From assembly GCA_030549335.1 (NCBI GenBank), contig CM060188.1, forward strand, positions 3,658,001-3,722,000: a stretch of DNA of 64,000 nucleotides, read 5' to 3'. A program made the position numbers and the translations under genes. Positions within the stretch are counted from its first letter, which is position 1. Each line of letters begins with the position of its first letter. Positions 21,564-34,166 of this stretch are shown piece by piece. Under the pieces are notes generated by a model. That model was not told the origin of the DNA, searched no databases, and saw only the letters and a program-made list of their open reading frames with translations. The stretch comes from Pontederia crassipes (lineage: Eukaryota > Streptophyta > Magnoliopsida > Commelinales > Pontederiaceae).

Positions 21564-23520
21564 GAGGTTTTTAGTTCGCCAAAGTCAGGAGTCCTTTTTC
21601 TAGAAGGGTATCCAACTTGAAAAGCTTCAAGGCGTTGCTCGACGAAAATTTTTACATCAAAGCCCCATTTTTCAAATTTGATTAGTCAAGTTGCATTAGG
21701 CTTTGAAATAACAAAATTCACAGAAACACGAGAAAAATGAAAAAAAAAGAGAGAGTTGTAGATAATGATTAAAAAAGACCGAGGTAGTTAAATATTTCTC
21801 TTGCAACGATGGTAATTCGACCTGACTAATAATTGATCCATGAATTGAACTGTTTGATTCTAAAGTCGATACCCATAACAGAAACACGAGCTATTATGGG
21901 AAGCCATGAGTTACCAGGATAGAAATATCAGATTCCAGCAAGAAGCTGCACACTGCGGTCGTGATTGTCACTGTTCTCTTTTCTGGGAAACTCGGATTAT
22001 TTTTTTTTTCTTTCCTGAACATTTTCCATGAACAACATGTCAGTATGTATACTTTATGGGAACCCAAGAATTCAACGATCCCCACACTACATTATCAACG
22101 TCCACGTTTTCACAAAATTAACTTCCATCAGTATTTACTTGGAAAAATGATGATAGAAGAAGCCAAGAGAATGCATCAAAGTGCCAGTGGCCATCACCTT
22201 GCTTTGGTCCACAAGCAGAAAAAAAAAATGCATCAATTTACCTCACACTGAGCTGCTTTCGTACTTGTAGTAGGTTTATTTCTCACATCAGCCTTGACTT
22301 TCTTTCTCTGTGCCCACTTTTTAAGAAATTTTTTTTTCTATTATTTCCCTGATAACAGTAAAATCTTCAAGAAGATTAGTTCAGTGAAGAGATGAGTGGA
22401 TAACCTTTGGACTCCTGGGATCTTCTCTTCCTCAATCCTATAGTTCACCTTTTTCTAATGTTAACATCAAGTCTACAACTTCAAATCAAGCTAACGATAT
22501 CATTTCTGAAAAACAATCCCCACTGCAAAAATCTTCATGAATCGAATTTTCTCTTAATCCTTTTCTTCCTTGCAGTTTTTTTATCTACATCCTCTAAACT
22601 ATACTTATGTCTATTTTCATCCATAGATTAAAAAGAAATAGTCACTCTCCTCCCCTAGCCCCATCAAAGTTGTTTGGAATTTGTCTTTCAACCTCCCTGA
22701 CCCATGAGCTGTTTCTGAACTCGTCCCTAAACTGTAAAATAACTTAGCAGTCGACCTACATAAACATGGCAAATGACTCATCTACACAACAATCTCCAGC
22801 AGGAAGATGACACAAAAGGGCCTAGTATAATTTGAGCAGCAGGAAAAGAAAAATGCAAAGGATATTTGCACATGAGGAGGCATGTAAAAGATAACAAATA
22901 ATGGCACACATTTAGAAAATTCCCAGCCAAAACTATTTGAAAAATAAAAGATGATGATGATTAGTTCTGAGTTGAAAATCTTAATGCACAGTTTGCCTAT
23001 TGTGGTATATCCTCCTCCACCTTATGATATAGAGGAGAGAACGGTCTGATACAATGTGGTTGACCAATTAGATCCTAAAATGCATAGACTGATTATAACC
23101 AGATGAAGAATGCTATGGTTACAACAATGAGGTCGGCACACGAATCTTTTAAAGACAATATTATCTGATCAAATTATCACAGGAAGAAATAAAGATAAAA
23201 AGAAAGATGATTGGGAATAACACTCTGCATTGGTCATAATTTGTGTATGATTATGTTAAAAAGCTAATAAATGGCATATATCAACCCAACACCCACACCC
23301 CACACTCAAAAAAAGAAGCCGAGTAAGAACCTTCCTTTCGCGATAGAAACTTACAAAAATACGCTTGCTTCATTCATAACCACTGCACAAATACTTTTGA
23401 GGCATGTGCCACTGGAAAAAATCCAACAGGAAGTACCTTTCAGCGAACCACATATGTTCTCATCAGAACTTCTCAAAGAAGCTTCCATCAGTTTGTCATG
23501 GATAATATTCCACAATTAGG
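21564..23520. other. 3' flank of the PP1 gene
   Basis: Moderately AT-rich. It probably includes the 3' untranslated region of the minus-strand PP1 gene immediately left of 23521. No other gene-like frame. Confidence 0.4.
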
Positions 23521-26500
23521 TCATGTCCTTGCACCGAGAAAAGACTGCTAAATCAAGGAAATGATCATAATCTATATCAAAAGAGACCCCTAAGCGATGA
23601 AAATAAATGACAGTAAAACAAGCTAAGTAAAAAAGAGGAGGAGGGTTGTGTTAGGCCCCGACAGCCAACATAAAATCCTGTCGAATCTTATGAACATGGA
23701 TCAACGAATATATAGTGTTAATGCTAGGTCGTTACCCGTAAGTAACGCGTTGTACAGCTCGGGTACAGTGATAAGAGAGCAAAAGCCGCTGCATCCTCGC
23801 CTGAATGCAGTGTTAAATGAGCAAGGGCTACCGCACTCTAATGGACGGAGGCGGTTAAAGAAGTTAGTTCATGAGACTAAGGTCAGATTAGGTTCTTGGA
23901 ACATTGGAACGTTGAATGGGAAGTGCCTCGAGGTGGCATAAGTAATGGATCAGCGTAAGATTAGTATCTTATGCTTGCAAGGAACTAGATGAGTAGGAGA
24001 GGGAAGTAAAGAGATTAGATTAAATGGTTCCAAACTTTGGTACACATGTAAGGTAAATGGAAGGAATGGAGTTGGTATTATCGCGGATGCAGAATGGAGG
24101 AAGAATGTTGTGGAAGTTAAAAGGATTGAGAATCGAATCATATCCGTGAAAGTAATTGTTGGAAAGGAGACTATGAACATTATTAGTGCATATGCACCCC
24201 AAGTATGAGCAGAATCACATCTCAAGGAGAAGTTTTGAGCAGATATGGAGGGTTTGATTGAAAGTATACCAACAACCGAGAAAGTTTATATTGGGGGAGA
24301 CCTTAATGGACATGTTGGTAAAGAGGCAGGACCACATGCAAGGGTTCATGGTGGTTTTGGTTTTGGGGAGTTGAATGAGGAAGGACAAACTATTATTGAT
24401 TTTTCTTTAGCATACGACCTTAAGATTATCAACACTTGTTTTAAGAAGAGAGAGGAACATTTAATCACATACAAAAGTGGAACTCATAGATCTCAAATCG
24501 ATTTTTTCTTGACAAGAAATTCTGATAAAAGACGTTGTACTAATTGCAAAGTAATTCCTGGGCATGGGGTGACTACACAACATAGATTGTTAGTTTTTGA
24601 TATGCAAATGAAATGTATAAAACCAAAATCCCGAACAATTTTTGATTGAAAGATCAAGTGGTGACAGTTAAAGGGGGAGAAGCGAGAGACTTTTAGAAGT
24701 AAGTTATTAAAGGAAAGTGTATGGGAGTTAGAAGGAGATGCTAGTATCATGTGGGAGAATGTGGCAAAAAAGGTTGAAATGGTTGCTAAAGCCATTTTAG
24801 GAGAATCAAAAGGTTTTGGACCACGAGATAAGGAGACTTGGTGGTGGAATGAGGAGGTCCAAGAAAAGGTGCGTAATAAGAAGAATTGTTTCAAGACGAT
24901 ACACTTGGACAATAGTTCTGACAATTGGGAAAAATATCGTTTGGCGAAAAGGGAGGCTAAGAAGGCAGTTAGTGATGCTCGTACTAATGCATATGAGGGG
25001 TTTTATAAGGAGTTAGGGACAAAGGCTGGTGAACAAAGGATTTACAAGATTGCAAAGAATAAAGAAAAGGAGTCGAGAGATTTGGATCAAGTAAGATGCA
25101 TAAAAAATGAAGTTGGCAAGGTTTTAGTTACTGAAAGAGATATTAAGAACAGATGGGAAGAGTATTTCTATAAGCTATTTAAGTTGTGATTTGGAGGACT
25201 TGACAGTTAGCGAATGTGAGCTTAATAGGTCATTTTATCGTAGAATTAGAGTCTCGGAGGTTAGCGAAGCTCTTAAGAAAATGAAGAATGGTAAAGCCGT
25301 TGGACCGGATGATATACCGATTGAAGTTTGGAAATATTTAAGAGAAAAAGGTGTGTTGTGGTTATGTAAACTATTTAATGAGATTTTACGGTCGAAAAAG
25401 ATGCCTGATGATTGGAGATTAAGTACATTAGTTCCTATTTACAAAAATAAAGGGGATATTCAAAATTGTGCAAATTATAGAGGGATTAAACTTATGAGTC
25501 ACACAATGAAATTATGGGAAAAAGTGATTGAGCATAGATTGAGAATGGAGACTAACATTTTTGAGAGACAATTTGGGTTCATGCCAGGAAGATCCACTAC
25601 AGAGGCGATTTATTTACTAAGGGGATGATGGAGAAGTATCGAAGTAGGAGAAGAGACTTACATATAGCTTTCATTGACTTAGAGAAGGCGTATGATCGGG
25701 TACCAAGGGATGTACTTTGGAAAGCCTTGCAAAAGAAGAGGGTGAGTGTTGCCTACATTAAGGTAATACAAGATATGTACGATGGGGCATTGACTAGGGT
25801 TAGAACACCCGGAGGTGAGACAAATGAATTTCCTATAGGAATTGACCTAAATCAAGGGTCAGCTTTAAGCTCGTATCTATTTAACTTAGTTATCGATGCT
25901 ATAACCGAGAGTATCACAGAGGAGGTACCTAAGTGCATGATATAGTACTTTTAGTGGATTCAAAAGAAGAGATTAATACAAAATTGGAAATATGGAGAAA
26001 TACGTTGGAGTCAAAGGGTTTTCATTTAAGTAGGAATAAAACAGAATATATGCATAGCAATTTCACAAATAAACAACTTAGAGACGATTTGAAAGTTAGG
26101 CTAGGAGAGGATATAATTCCTCAAGTGACAAAGTTTAAATATTTAGGATCAATTGTAAGACAAGATGGTGAGATTGATGAACATAGAATTCAAGCTGGTT
26201 GGTGTAAGTGGAGGAAAGCCACTGGAGTTCTTTGTGATAGAAAAGTACCCAATAAAGTTAAAAGAAAATTCTATCGTACTGCTATAAGGCCAGCAGTGTT
26301 ATATGGTAGTGAATGTTGGGATATGAAGGGACAACATGAACGTAAAGTGGGGGTAGCCGAAATAAGGATGTTGAGATGGATGTGTGGTCATACAAGATTA
26401 GATAAGATTAGGAATGACCATATACGTGAACGAGTCGGAGTGGCTCCTATTAGTGAGAAAATGATAGAAAATCGTTTGAGATGGTTTGGTCATGTTCAGA

Positions 26501-29500
26501 GAAGACCATTAGATGCGCCAGTGAGAAGAGTAGATCAAATAATCTGGAGTCCGATTAAAAGAGGGAGAGGGAGGCCAAGGCGGACACTTGACGAACTAAT
26601 AGAGCAAGATCTATTGGTGAATAATATACCGAAAGGTTTGGTTACTAATAGAGCGGAATGGCGTCGTATGATCCATGTAACCGACCCCACCTAGTGGGAT
26701 AAGGCTTTGTTGTTGTTGTTGTTGTAAAACAAGCTAAGTAAAAAAGAAGAAATGTTATGAAGTGCTTAACAAATAAAAAGAGGGCAAACAATGTCCTATG
26801 CAGGTAAAAAGGAAAGCATGTACATAGAAGGTTATGAAAAATGCTATACGATTGCAAGTTTGTTCGATATGTATTAACATTTTTTTATGCAATCATGATC
26901 AAAATGGCCAACACCATAAACTTAATGCACTGTGCAACAAATATTATGGAAGAACCCAATGGATTTATGAATAAAGTTGATTTGCAGCTTTGGAAATAAG
27001 AACCACGAAGTTTATGTATTCTAAAGTATGAAGGATGTGAAAAAGATACAGAGTTTAAAAAAAATAAGCACAGAATATGCCAACTATTTTATTTATTTGT
27101 ATGATGCTTACAAGCTTGTCAATTCAGAATATGTCGACTATTTCATTTGTTGTATGATGCCTATGTCAAGCTTGCCAATTTATAAAACTGCAGTATACCT
27201 TAGCACCAGGAGGAGGTGTTCCAATTTTAGCTGTAGTTGTACCACCAAACCCAAACCTTTTCTTCTCCGAAGGCTTCAGTATTTGAAAAGAACACATTAA
27301 AGTTTCATCCACGCTCATCATGGCACCAGCATTGTCGAATTCACCACAATAATTTGGTGCAGAGAATATTGTTACAAGCTGCCTTTCTGCGAAGAACTCA
27401 TATCCATCCTCTACCACCTGATCAAATATTTAGTTAAAAGCCAAAAATAATGACAAGTCAAATTAGGCAAACACAGAGAGGACGTTCATAACCTGGTGAG
27501 CACGACATATGAGGTCTAGATCCTGTTTCTGAAGAAATTCGGAGATTATACCAGCTCCAAATGTATGTGAGACTCCTCTGTCATTCATTCCCCATCCTTG
27601 GACCTCTTTACTAGGGTCTGACCATAACAGGTCACATAATAAACCAGTGTCAGGCACATCAGTTGGGCGTGCCAAATTTCGAATTTGGTCCAAATTATGT
27701 AACTCTGGAGAAAGACCTCCATGCATGCAGAGGATCTTTTCATCTACAAGAGCTGCCACAGGGAGACAGTTAAAACAATCCGTGAAGACCTTCCATAGCC
27801 TCACATTGAACCTGCGCTTGCATTCATCATAAAAGCCATATATGCGATTTATGGATGCACATTCATGATTACCCCTCAAAAGAAAGAAGTTCTCAGGGTA
27901 CTTAATCTTGTAGGCTAACAGAAGGCAAATTGTTTCCAAACTCTGTTTTCCGCGGTCCACATAATCCCCCAAGAATAAGTAATTTGCATCAGGTGGATAG
28001 CCTCCATACTCAAAAAGCCTCAAGAGGTCAGAATACTGGCCATGAATATCACCTGTTTACCAAATACAATGGTAACAAAGAAGAGTTAACTCGATCACTA
28101 GTATCATAGAGCAAGTAACATGCAAATTTTAAGACTGAAACTGACTTTTAGTAATAACCAACTGTATTGAAATTTGATCACATGTTATTAATGCAGTTTA
28201 AAAATGGAGTGGCCAGTAATCTACTTTGGACATTGTGGAGAAAATAAAGGCAGAAATTTTAATATCTCAAAGAATGTCAGGAAATTTAAAGGTGTCACAA
28301 GATAATATGTGCAACATATATGAACGTGCCAACTCCTTTCACTAAAGTATGTGGCCTCCTAAAAACATCCAGAAGATTTACAATTAAAAAAGTAATGGAA
28401 GAGTATTAGCGAATAAGGCGAACAAAAGATGACTTTTGTGACTTGGATGAAACACAAACTGGGAAAAACTTACCTGATAAGGAAATACTTAAGAAATTAT
28501 TTGTATAATTTTTAAAAAATTGAGGGGAAACCCTAGCATAAGGATTAGCTTCAGGTGATGCAAAAATATAATTATGTACTCACAGCATGTCACATGGACA
28601 CAATCATACAACATATTACATTCTAGATCATAATATACACAAATATTTTCACAATGAAAAACATAACCAGTTCAATAAGACTGATTCAAGACAAAGCAAT
28701 GAATTTCAGTTGGATTAAAATTAAGATGATAAATATTTCATTTGAGCAAAATCAAGATTGGTCTTGGATTTGTTTGAAGTCTTCAATGCATTCAGATATA
28801 TTATTTTACTGAAATGGAAAACCCAACACAATCATATATAATATCTATTATACTACTCACCCACAAACCAATTGACCAAATATAGTTGTCTTGCTGATCA
28901 TGAGATGATTTGATATTAAAGGTCATCTCATTACTATAAGTAATTCAGATAAATGATATATCATAAGTTGACTGGTGAAACATGGCGAAATGCGCACCAT
29001 ATACCCATTAGACATGTAGAACATTTATATTCCATTATCAAGGTGAATTGACTGATATTAGAGCAAAATCCCAGTCAAAAATATCAGATTTTTCCTTTTT
29101 AGAAGCTTTGATCTATTTCTAAGTTCACCCTTTGGAGTGCTTGTTCAAATAATTTCAGGTGAATTTGACAGTTCTGAGCAAATATTAAGAAGGTAAGAAG
29201 ACAAAAAATAAAGTTATCAAAGATATTGAAGCAAATGTATTGCCAAAGAAATATCAGCACTGGATGATAGAAACATATAATTTGACATCAAAATCACATG
29301 TAGAAATCCATTAGGTGGCATGGACATGATGGAATTAGAGAATTGACAGAATAAAAATTAACATCCTTAAGAAAACAGCAAAAGTAACTTCAAGTTTCTT
29401 TAAACCAAATAATTTCAAAAACAAATTTGAACCAAATAGGTGAAAGATATAACTGCAAAAAGAAATTCGCAGCCAAAAATGGACCCAAGTTAATTGATAT

Positions 29501-31653
29501 CTCAACCTTGAGAGCTAGAATATCCAAAAAACAATGGATTATGAAGACATTGCCTTTGCAGTGAAGTGAATGAAAGAATATTACATGAAGATCAAGTACA
29601 AAGATCAGGCCCGATTCTTTAAGAACCTAAATACAAGAAGAGACATGACCACCAGGGTCTTGTTAAACTTTTTGAAGAGATAACATAAAGAAGAAAAGAA
29701 GAATTTGACAAAAAAAAGCTTCTCCCAAGACCATCTAAGGCAGTTAATCAGAATTTAGCATCAGATTCCAGTCTCTTTCATCATTTCCGATTTCACATGA
29801 GGGATAAGAAATGTGGGATGACTACAGACATTGTTAAATTTTGAACAACACTACAAAATTATGTCGGCACAGTTGACCAAAGATTTGAGTTATGCGATGT
29901 TGCATACCAAGATATGTTGTCATTGAACTCATATTAATGATTTGTTTGCCCCTGCATTATGGTTAACTACATCTATCTAAGTCACCTATCCTTAAAAAAC
30001 ACAAAAAAGGAGCGCGAAGCAAATAACAGAACAGAAGAAAATGGTAAAATACACATAGAATATATAACACTCTATGTTAACTACATTTGACAAAGCTCTA
30101 TGTTAAATATTGTGCAGAAATCCAAACAACAAACTGTTCATGACATACTATACTAAGTTGGCCAGAAGAAATATGTCTGGATCATCCATATTTTTTAAAC
30201 TTGCATTAACACCACATGCTATGAAATAATGTACCGTTCTAACAATTTTCCTATATCATCTGGACCCTATTTTCACTCTAAAAGATTATTTCCACACGCT
30301 GAAATAGGATTTATTCAGTGTAACAAAGAAGCAGCATTTTTCCAAGCAAAACCACATGAAGTTTCACATCTGCACTTCTCGATTACTCAGTTCCATCCTA
30401 CAGGGTTATTTGTCCCACCAACATGCAACTTGTGTTACTTTATCCTGCCAAATCCCTAATAATAAATGTGGCCACCCTCACTTTCAAAAACATTTTCTTA
30501 AGGAGTTACTCAGAAACATGACGTACACAAGACATTAGCAATGAAGAGGAAAAACGTTTGCATACCATGATACAAGTTCTAATAAGTGATACTATTTCAA
30601 CTACTCCAGAAGCATCTTTGTGGAATAATTAATTACACTCTATTAACTACTGGTATAACTCCGCCTATATTTTATAGCCGGTCCCAAGCCCGGATAAAGG
30701 AGGAGGGTTGTGTTAGGCCCCGACAGCCAACATAAAATCATGTCGAATCTTATGAACATGGATCAACGAATATATTATGTTAATGCTAGGTCGTTACCCG
30801 TAAGTAACGCGCTGTACAGTAGCCGACCCCACCTAGTGGGATAAGGCTTTGTTGTTGTTGTTGTAACTACTGGTATAAGGCTACAAAGATATTTGGTGGG
30901 TAACGGCAACATGAACCCAAATTTCAAGCTCCAGATATTGCATCAAAAGAAGTAAGAACCTCACTCTTAAAACATACACAGCATAATATAAGGATATCAT
31001 AATGAAGACATTCTTTTACCAACTTCCGAACACCATCAATTAACAAACACAAAATAGAGTCTAAGTATAGAATTGCCAAGAAGGAAAGAACGTACTAAAA
31101 AACCCACTTTCTTCTCTTCAACCACCTCAAAAAAAGGTCATTATCGTTTGACTGCCAAAAGCTACTTTTACCTGCTTCGTTGTTATAAATAAAAGAAGAC
31201 TACATATCCATTAAGCACATATGACAAATTATCAATATATGAATCAACTTAACATATCGTACTAACAGACACTACACATAAGAAAAAGACTATGTGACGC
31301 TAGTTTCACATGACTGCACAGGCATTGATTGGTTTTCAGGGAAAGATAATTGATTGTGATTGATGAACTACTACGAACGCGCATGCAGAGCAGGTTCGTT
31401 GATAATTTACCACAAAAAAAAATACAGGTTTCATACCATAAAAAAATTGAATTTTAATGGACGGGAAGCTTTTACCACAAATTTTGATGGGTGCCTCGAG
31501 CTCAAGAAGGTTGGGTTGCTGCAAGAATATGTCTCTGGAAACCAAGCAGAGTTGCCGGATCTCGTTCTCCAGGAGCTGCACTTGCTTCCCCGGGCGACTC
31601 CCCTTGACATCCAACAGCCGCTGGATGATGCCATCCAACACAGCAGAATCCAT
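23521..31653 (-). CDS. TOPP: Serine/threonine protein phosphatase PP1 catalytic subunit (TOPP)
   Basis: Four coding exons on the minus strand: 31653-31476, 28052-27493, 27417-27199 and 23544-23521. They join in frame to 326 residues, the usual PP1 size. Each junction has GT/AG ends (for example TGTG/GTAAAA, AACAG/GTGATATTC, CACCAG/GTTATG). Catalytic metal-site motifs are all present: GDIHG (60-64), GDYVDRG (88-94), RGNHE (119-123) and the LICRAH and [11 protein letters not shown] blocks. The last exon encodes only SFLGART and a stop, matching the SFLGTK-type tail of plant TOPPs. The enzyme removes phosphate from Ser/Thr in many pathways, with specificity set by regulatory subunits. Intron 3 (23545-27198) holds a 3.1-kb RTE LINE in the antisense direction. 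Intron 1 (28053-31475) holds a 205-bp derivative of it. Exons 1-3 are secure; exon 4 is an inference from frame and C-terminal motif. Confidence 0.92.
23637..26723 (+). mobile_element. RTE-type LINE, near full length, inactive
   Basis: A non-LTR retrotransposon with an endonuclease domain ([13 protein letters not shown], then [10 protein letters not shown], then SQIDFFL) followed by reverse transcriptase. The RT blocks include [43 protein letters not shown] and [14 protein letters not shown], with a C-terminal [16 protein letters not shown]. It ends in a (TTG)n tail rather than poly-A. A perfect 24-bp target duplication flanks it (23613-23636 and 26724-26747). It is dead: several in-frame stops in the endonuclease part, frameshifts near 25190 and 25622, and loss of the catalytic FADD box around 25935, where the text jumps from PKCM to HDIVLLVDS. 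It lies in intron 3 of the PP1 gene on the opposite strand. Relative to the shorter copies it lacks about 40 bp of the 5' end. Confidence 0.92.
30659..30863 (+). mobile_element. Internally deleted RTE/Au-SINE-like element in PP1 intron 1
   Basis: 205 bp flanked by a perfect 15-bp target duplication (30644-30658 and 30864-30878). Its first part matches the 5' end of the LINE at 23637 through ...TAACGCGCTGTACAG. It then jumps directly to the LINE 3' end (TAGCCGACCCCACCTAG) and a (TTG)n tail. It also has about 40 bp of 5' head (CTCCGCCTATATTTTATAGC) missing from the long copy. Confidence 0.85.
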
Positions 31654-32699
31654 TCCTTCTCAAACAACACCAGAGGCTAAAACCAGATTACAAGAAAGAA
31701 ACAACAAAAAATCTCACGTTTTGCCCGCTCTGCCCTCCTCTCTTCCAGAACAAAACCAAACACCCAGAATAACCAGAAACTAACTTTTGCTCGTCCTCAT
31801 TGTCTCCTACTGCCTCAATTCCAACAAAATCTCCCCAACAAAAAGGGAATCAGCAAAAGAAACACCAAAAAGGATTCTTTGCGTTCGCCTTGGAAACCCC
31901 TGAGAGGGTCAAGATTGAGACAAATGTGTGCATCGAATCGACGAGCCGCGCGGCCCTTATGCTCGCACCTTCTGTTTCCTCATTGCTTAATCGATGTATC
32001 AGAGTTTCGATTCGCCTCCCCGCCCTTCCGCTGCTAGGGTTTCCATCGCATAACGAGCACGGAGAAGAGAACACTAAAAAAGAGTTCTTTCCGCAGCAGG
32101 GGGGAGAGAGAGAGATCGGTGACCTAACGGAGAAGCAACATTTGCTCGTGGGTGTGCGCGCCACCAAATGGAAGGATAATTCCTGGCCGTTGGATTTGAA
32201 GTTTTTAAAGTTAGTACGATTAACTAATTAAGTTTTTAATAGATTAATTCGTAAATCCGATATTCAAATTACTAATTAGTAATTTAAGTTCCTTTCTTAT
32301 AAACGGCTGCTCTTGTTTAAGTAGAATCTTGAATAGAGTACACGTGAATGTATGACACTGTCGAGTTCGATCTTTAATTTAAATCGTTGACATTATTTTT
32401 TAGACGCCAATTAAAAAAATTGAATTACTTGTATGTTAGCACGGACGACTTTTTAGCATTTTTCAATTTACTAAATTAAGGGAAACGTGATATTCTGATA
32501 AGGTGACATGTTTGTGTAAATTGTCATCCTTTAAATAGATTTATTTATGTTAAAATTACTTTCGGTTGCTTTTTGTGGGATATGCAATTGTGAATTAAGC
32601 ATTTTTCGGATTTACGTTTTTTTTTCTACGGACCTATTAAATTTATGGGCTTTCCGTAGAACCTGGAAACAGCCCAACAATACGAAAATTAAAAAAAAA
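31654..32699. other. 5' leader and promoter region of the PP1 gene
   Basis: Moderately GC-rich up to about 32160, as expected for a leader and CpG-rich promoter of a housekeeping gene transcribed leftward. AT-rich thereafter. Reading frames here have no recognisable protein features. Confidence 0.4.
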
Positions 32700-33110
32700 G
32701 GCCAGAAAAGGACATAATTACATAACGGTGTCCGCGTGAATTTGCTCCGAAGGCGAAGAAACCGCGTGAGTGAATTGCTCTGCCGACCTCGACTTCGCCG
32801 GCCGGCGCCATCGACGGGGCGGTCCATCTCTGGGCGATGCGCGAGTCACAGGCGTCTCCGCGTTCCTCCGGCATCAGACGGATCGTTGAGGCAACCCCGT
32901 CGTCCCGTCTCCTCGCCCTTTAGTTAGCTCCCGTCCTACTCCTCTTTCGCCAATTTCTTCGTCTTTTTGGTCGTCTTGGCATGTTTTCTCGTGAGCGTCG
33001 CTCGTTTGTAATGTTTTCTTTATTAATTTCAATGATGGTTTCTTTTTGTTCTACAACCTTTACTGGTGTCTATTAGCTTTACGCGTTTTGTCACTATTAA
33101 CAACGCGATG
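32700..33110 (+). other. GC-rich segment, possible first exon or promoter of an unidentified transcript
   Basis: A GC-rich patch about 1 kb from the PP1 start, in a divergent arrangement. It has short ATG frames (one of 27 codons starting near 32836) but no long coding region. No downstream coding exon is recognisable for 8 kb. It could be a non-coding RNA start or a decayed gene. Confidence 0.25.
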
Positions 33111-33966
33111 GAGACTCCCACAGGAAGGAACGGAACCAGGATTTTGGATTAAGCGAGATACTGTGGCTTAATTGCTTCGAAATCGACCGTCCTCGTTAAA
33201 TCATTTGCAGTGTGGTCATCAGTCGCTGCTGGTACTTGGATTCTTATCCTTTTTAGTTAACATTGGTGCTTCTTAGAGTTGGAAGCAAAATTAGGTTTTA
33301 AGGATACAAGAATGACGAGTCACTGAAATTGCAGGCCCCTGGTTGACAATAAAATAAGATAGCTTTGCACCTACCAATTTTAATTTTTTTGTGCATCTAT
33401 TTCATTAGGAATTGATAATATTTGAAGAATTCCTTCTAAGAGATACTTTGTCCAAGACGTTGAACATTCCAATTTGAAGAAACTATAGTTACGGCCTTAT
33501 GGGAATATTGTGTTGTTAGAAGATTGATAGATATTTTGTTTGCTTCAAGTGAATATATGAGATAAGAAATTGAATGAACCATTTTTGTCAAACGATTGAT
33601 CCTTATGATCCGGTATATCAAATGACTTTTTTGGAAGTTAGAGTAAATGCATCTTCTGTAGGTAACTTAGGGGGTGTTTATGTAATTTTGTAGATTACCT
33701 GGTAATGTTATATTAAATTACTTGAACCCATTGCCTATGCAATCCACATTTCCTATGAAGTGACAATGTAGCTTGTGAATTGCCTATGGGAGATGTGATA
33801 ATTTAAATTGTGAATTGCAATCTTTTTAATTTCACTTTCCGCATTTGTCCTTTTGGAGTTTTATTTAAATAAATTATAAAATTAATAAAATAATTATGAA
33901 ACTAATTAAATAAATTATACTATTAATGAAATAAATTTAGTGAATTGTTATCATTTTTTAAAAATA
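33111..33966. other. Intergenic DNA
   Basis: AT-rich. The segment from about 33672, resuming after the SINE to about 34440, has loosely complementary ends (GTAATTTTGTAGATTACC near the left, GGTAATCAACATTGC near the right). This suggests an old MITE that the SINE later entered. Confidence 0.3.
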
Positions 33967-34150
33967 CAACAAACAACAACAAAGCCTTATCCCACTTGGT
34001 GGGGTCGGCTACATGGATCATACGACGCCATTCCGCATTCATTGATCCATGTTCATGCGATTCGACAGGGTTTTACGCCGGCTGTCGGGGCCTAACACAA
34101 CCCTCCTCCTTTATCCGGGCTTGGAACCGGCTATAAAACATAGACGGAGT
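33967..34150 (-). mobile_element. Au-SINE-like element, 184 bp
   Basis: Minus-strand element with head CTCCGTCTATGTTTTATAGC, body GGAGGAGGGTTGTG... and a tail shared with the RTE LINE (CCGACCCCACCAAGTGGGAT, then TTG repeats). It is flanked by a perfect 16-bp target duplication (33951-33966 and 34151-34166). It resembles the widespread plant Au-SINE family as I remember it. It has a GGTTCCAAGCC stretch that loosely resembles a pol III B box. Confidence 0.8.
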
Positions 34151-34166
34151 TCATTTTTTAAAAATA

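Noticed and set aside
31800-32231. 143-codon frame upstream of PP1
   Set aside because: Lies in the PP1 leader/promoter; no homology recognised and a matching antisense frame also exists.
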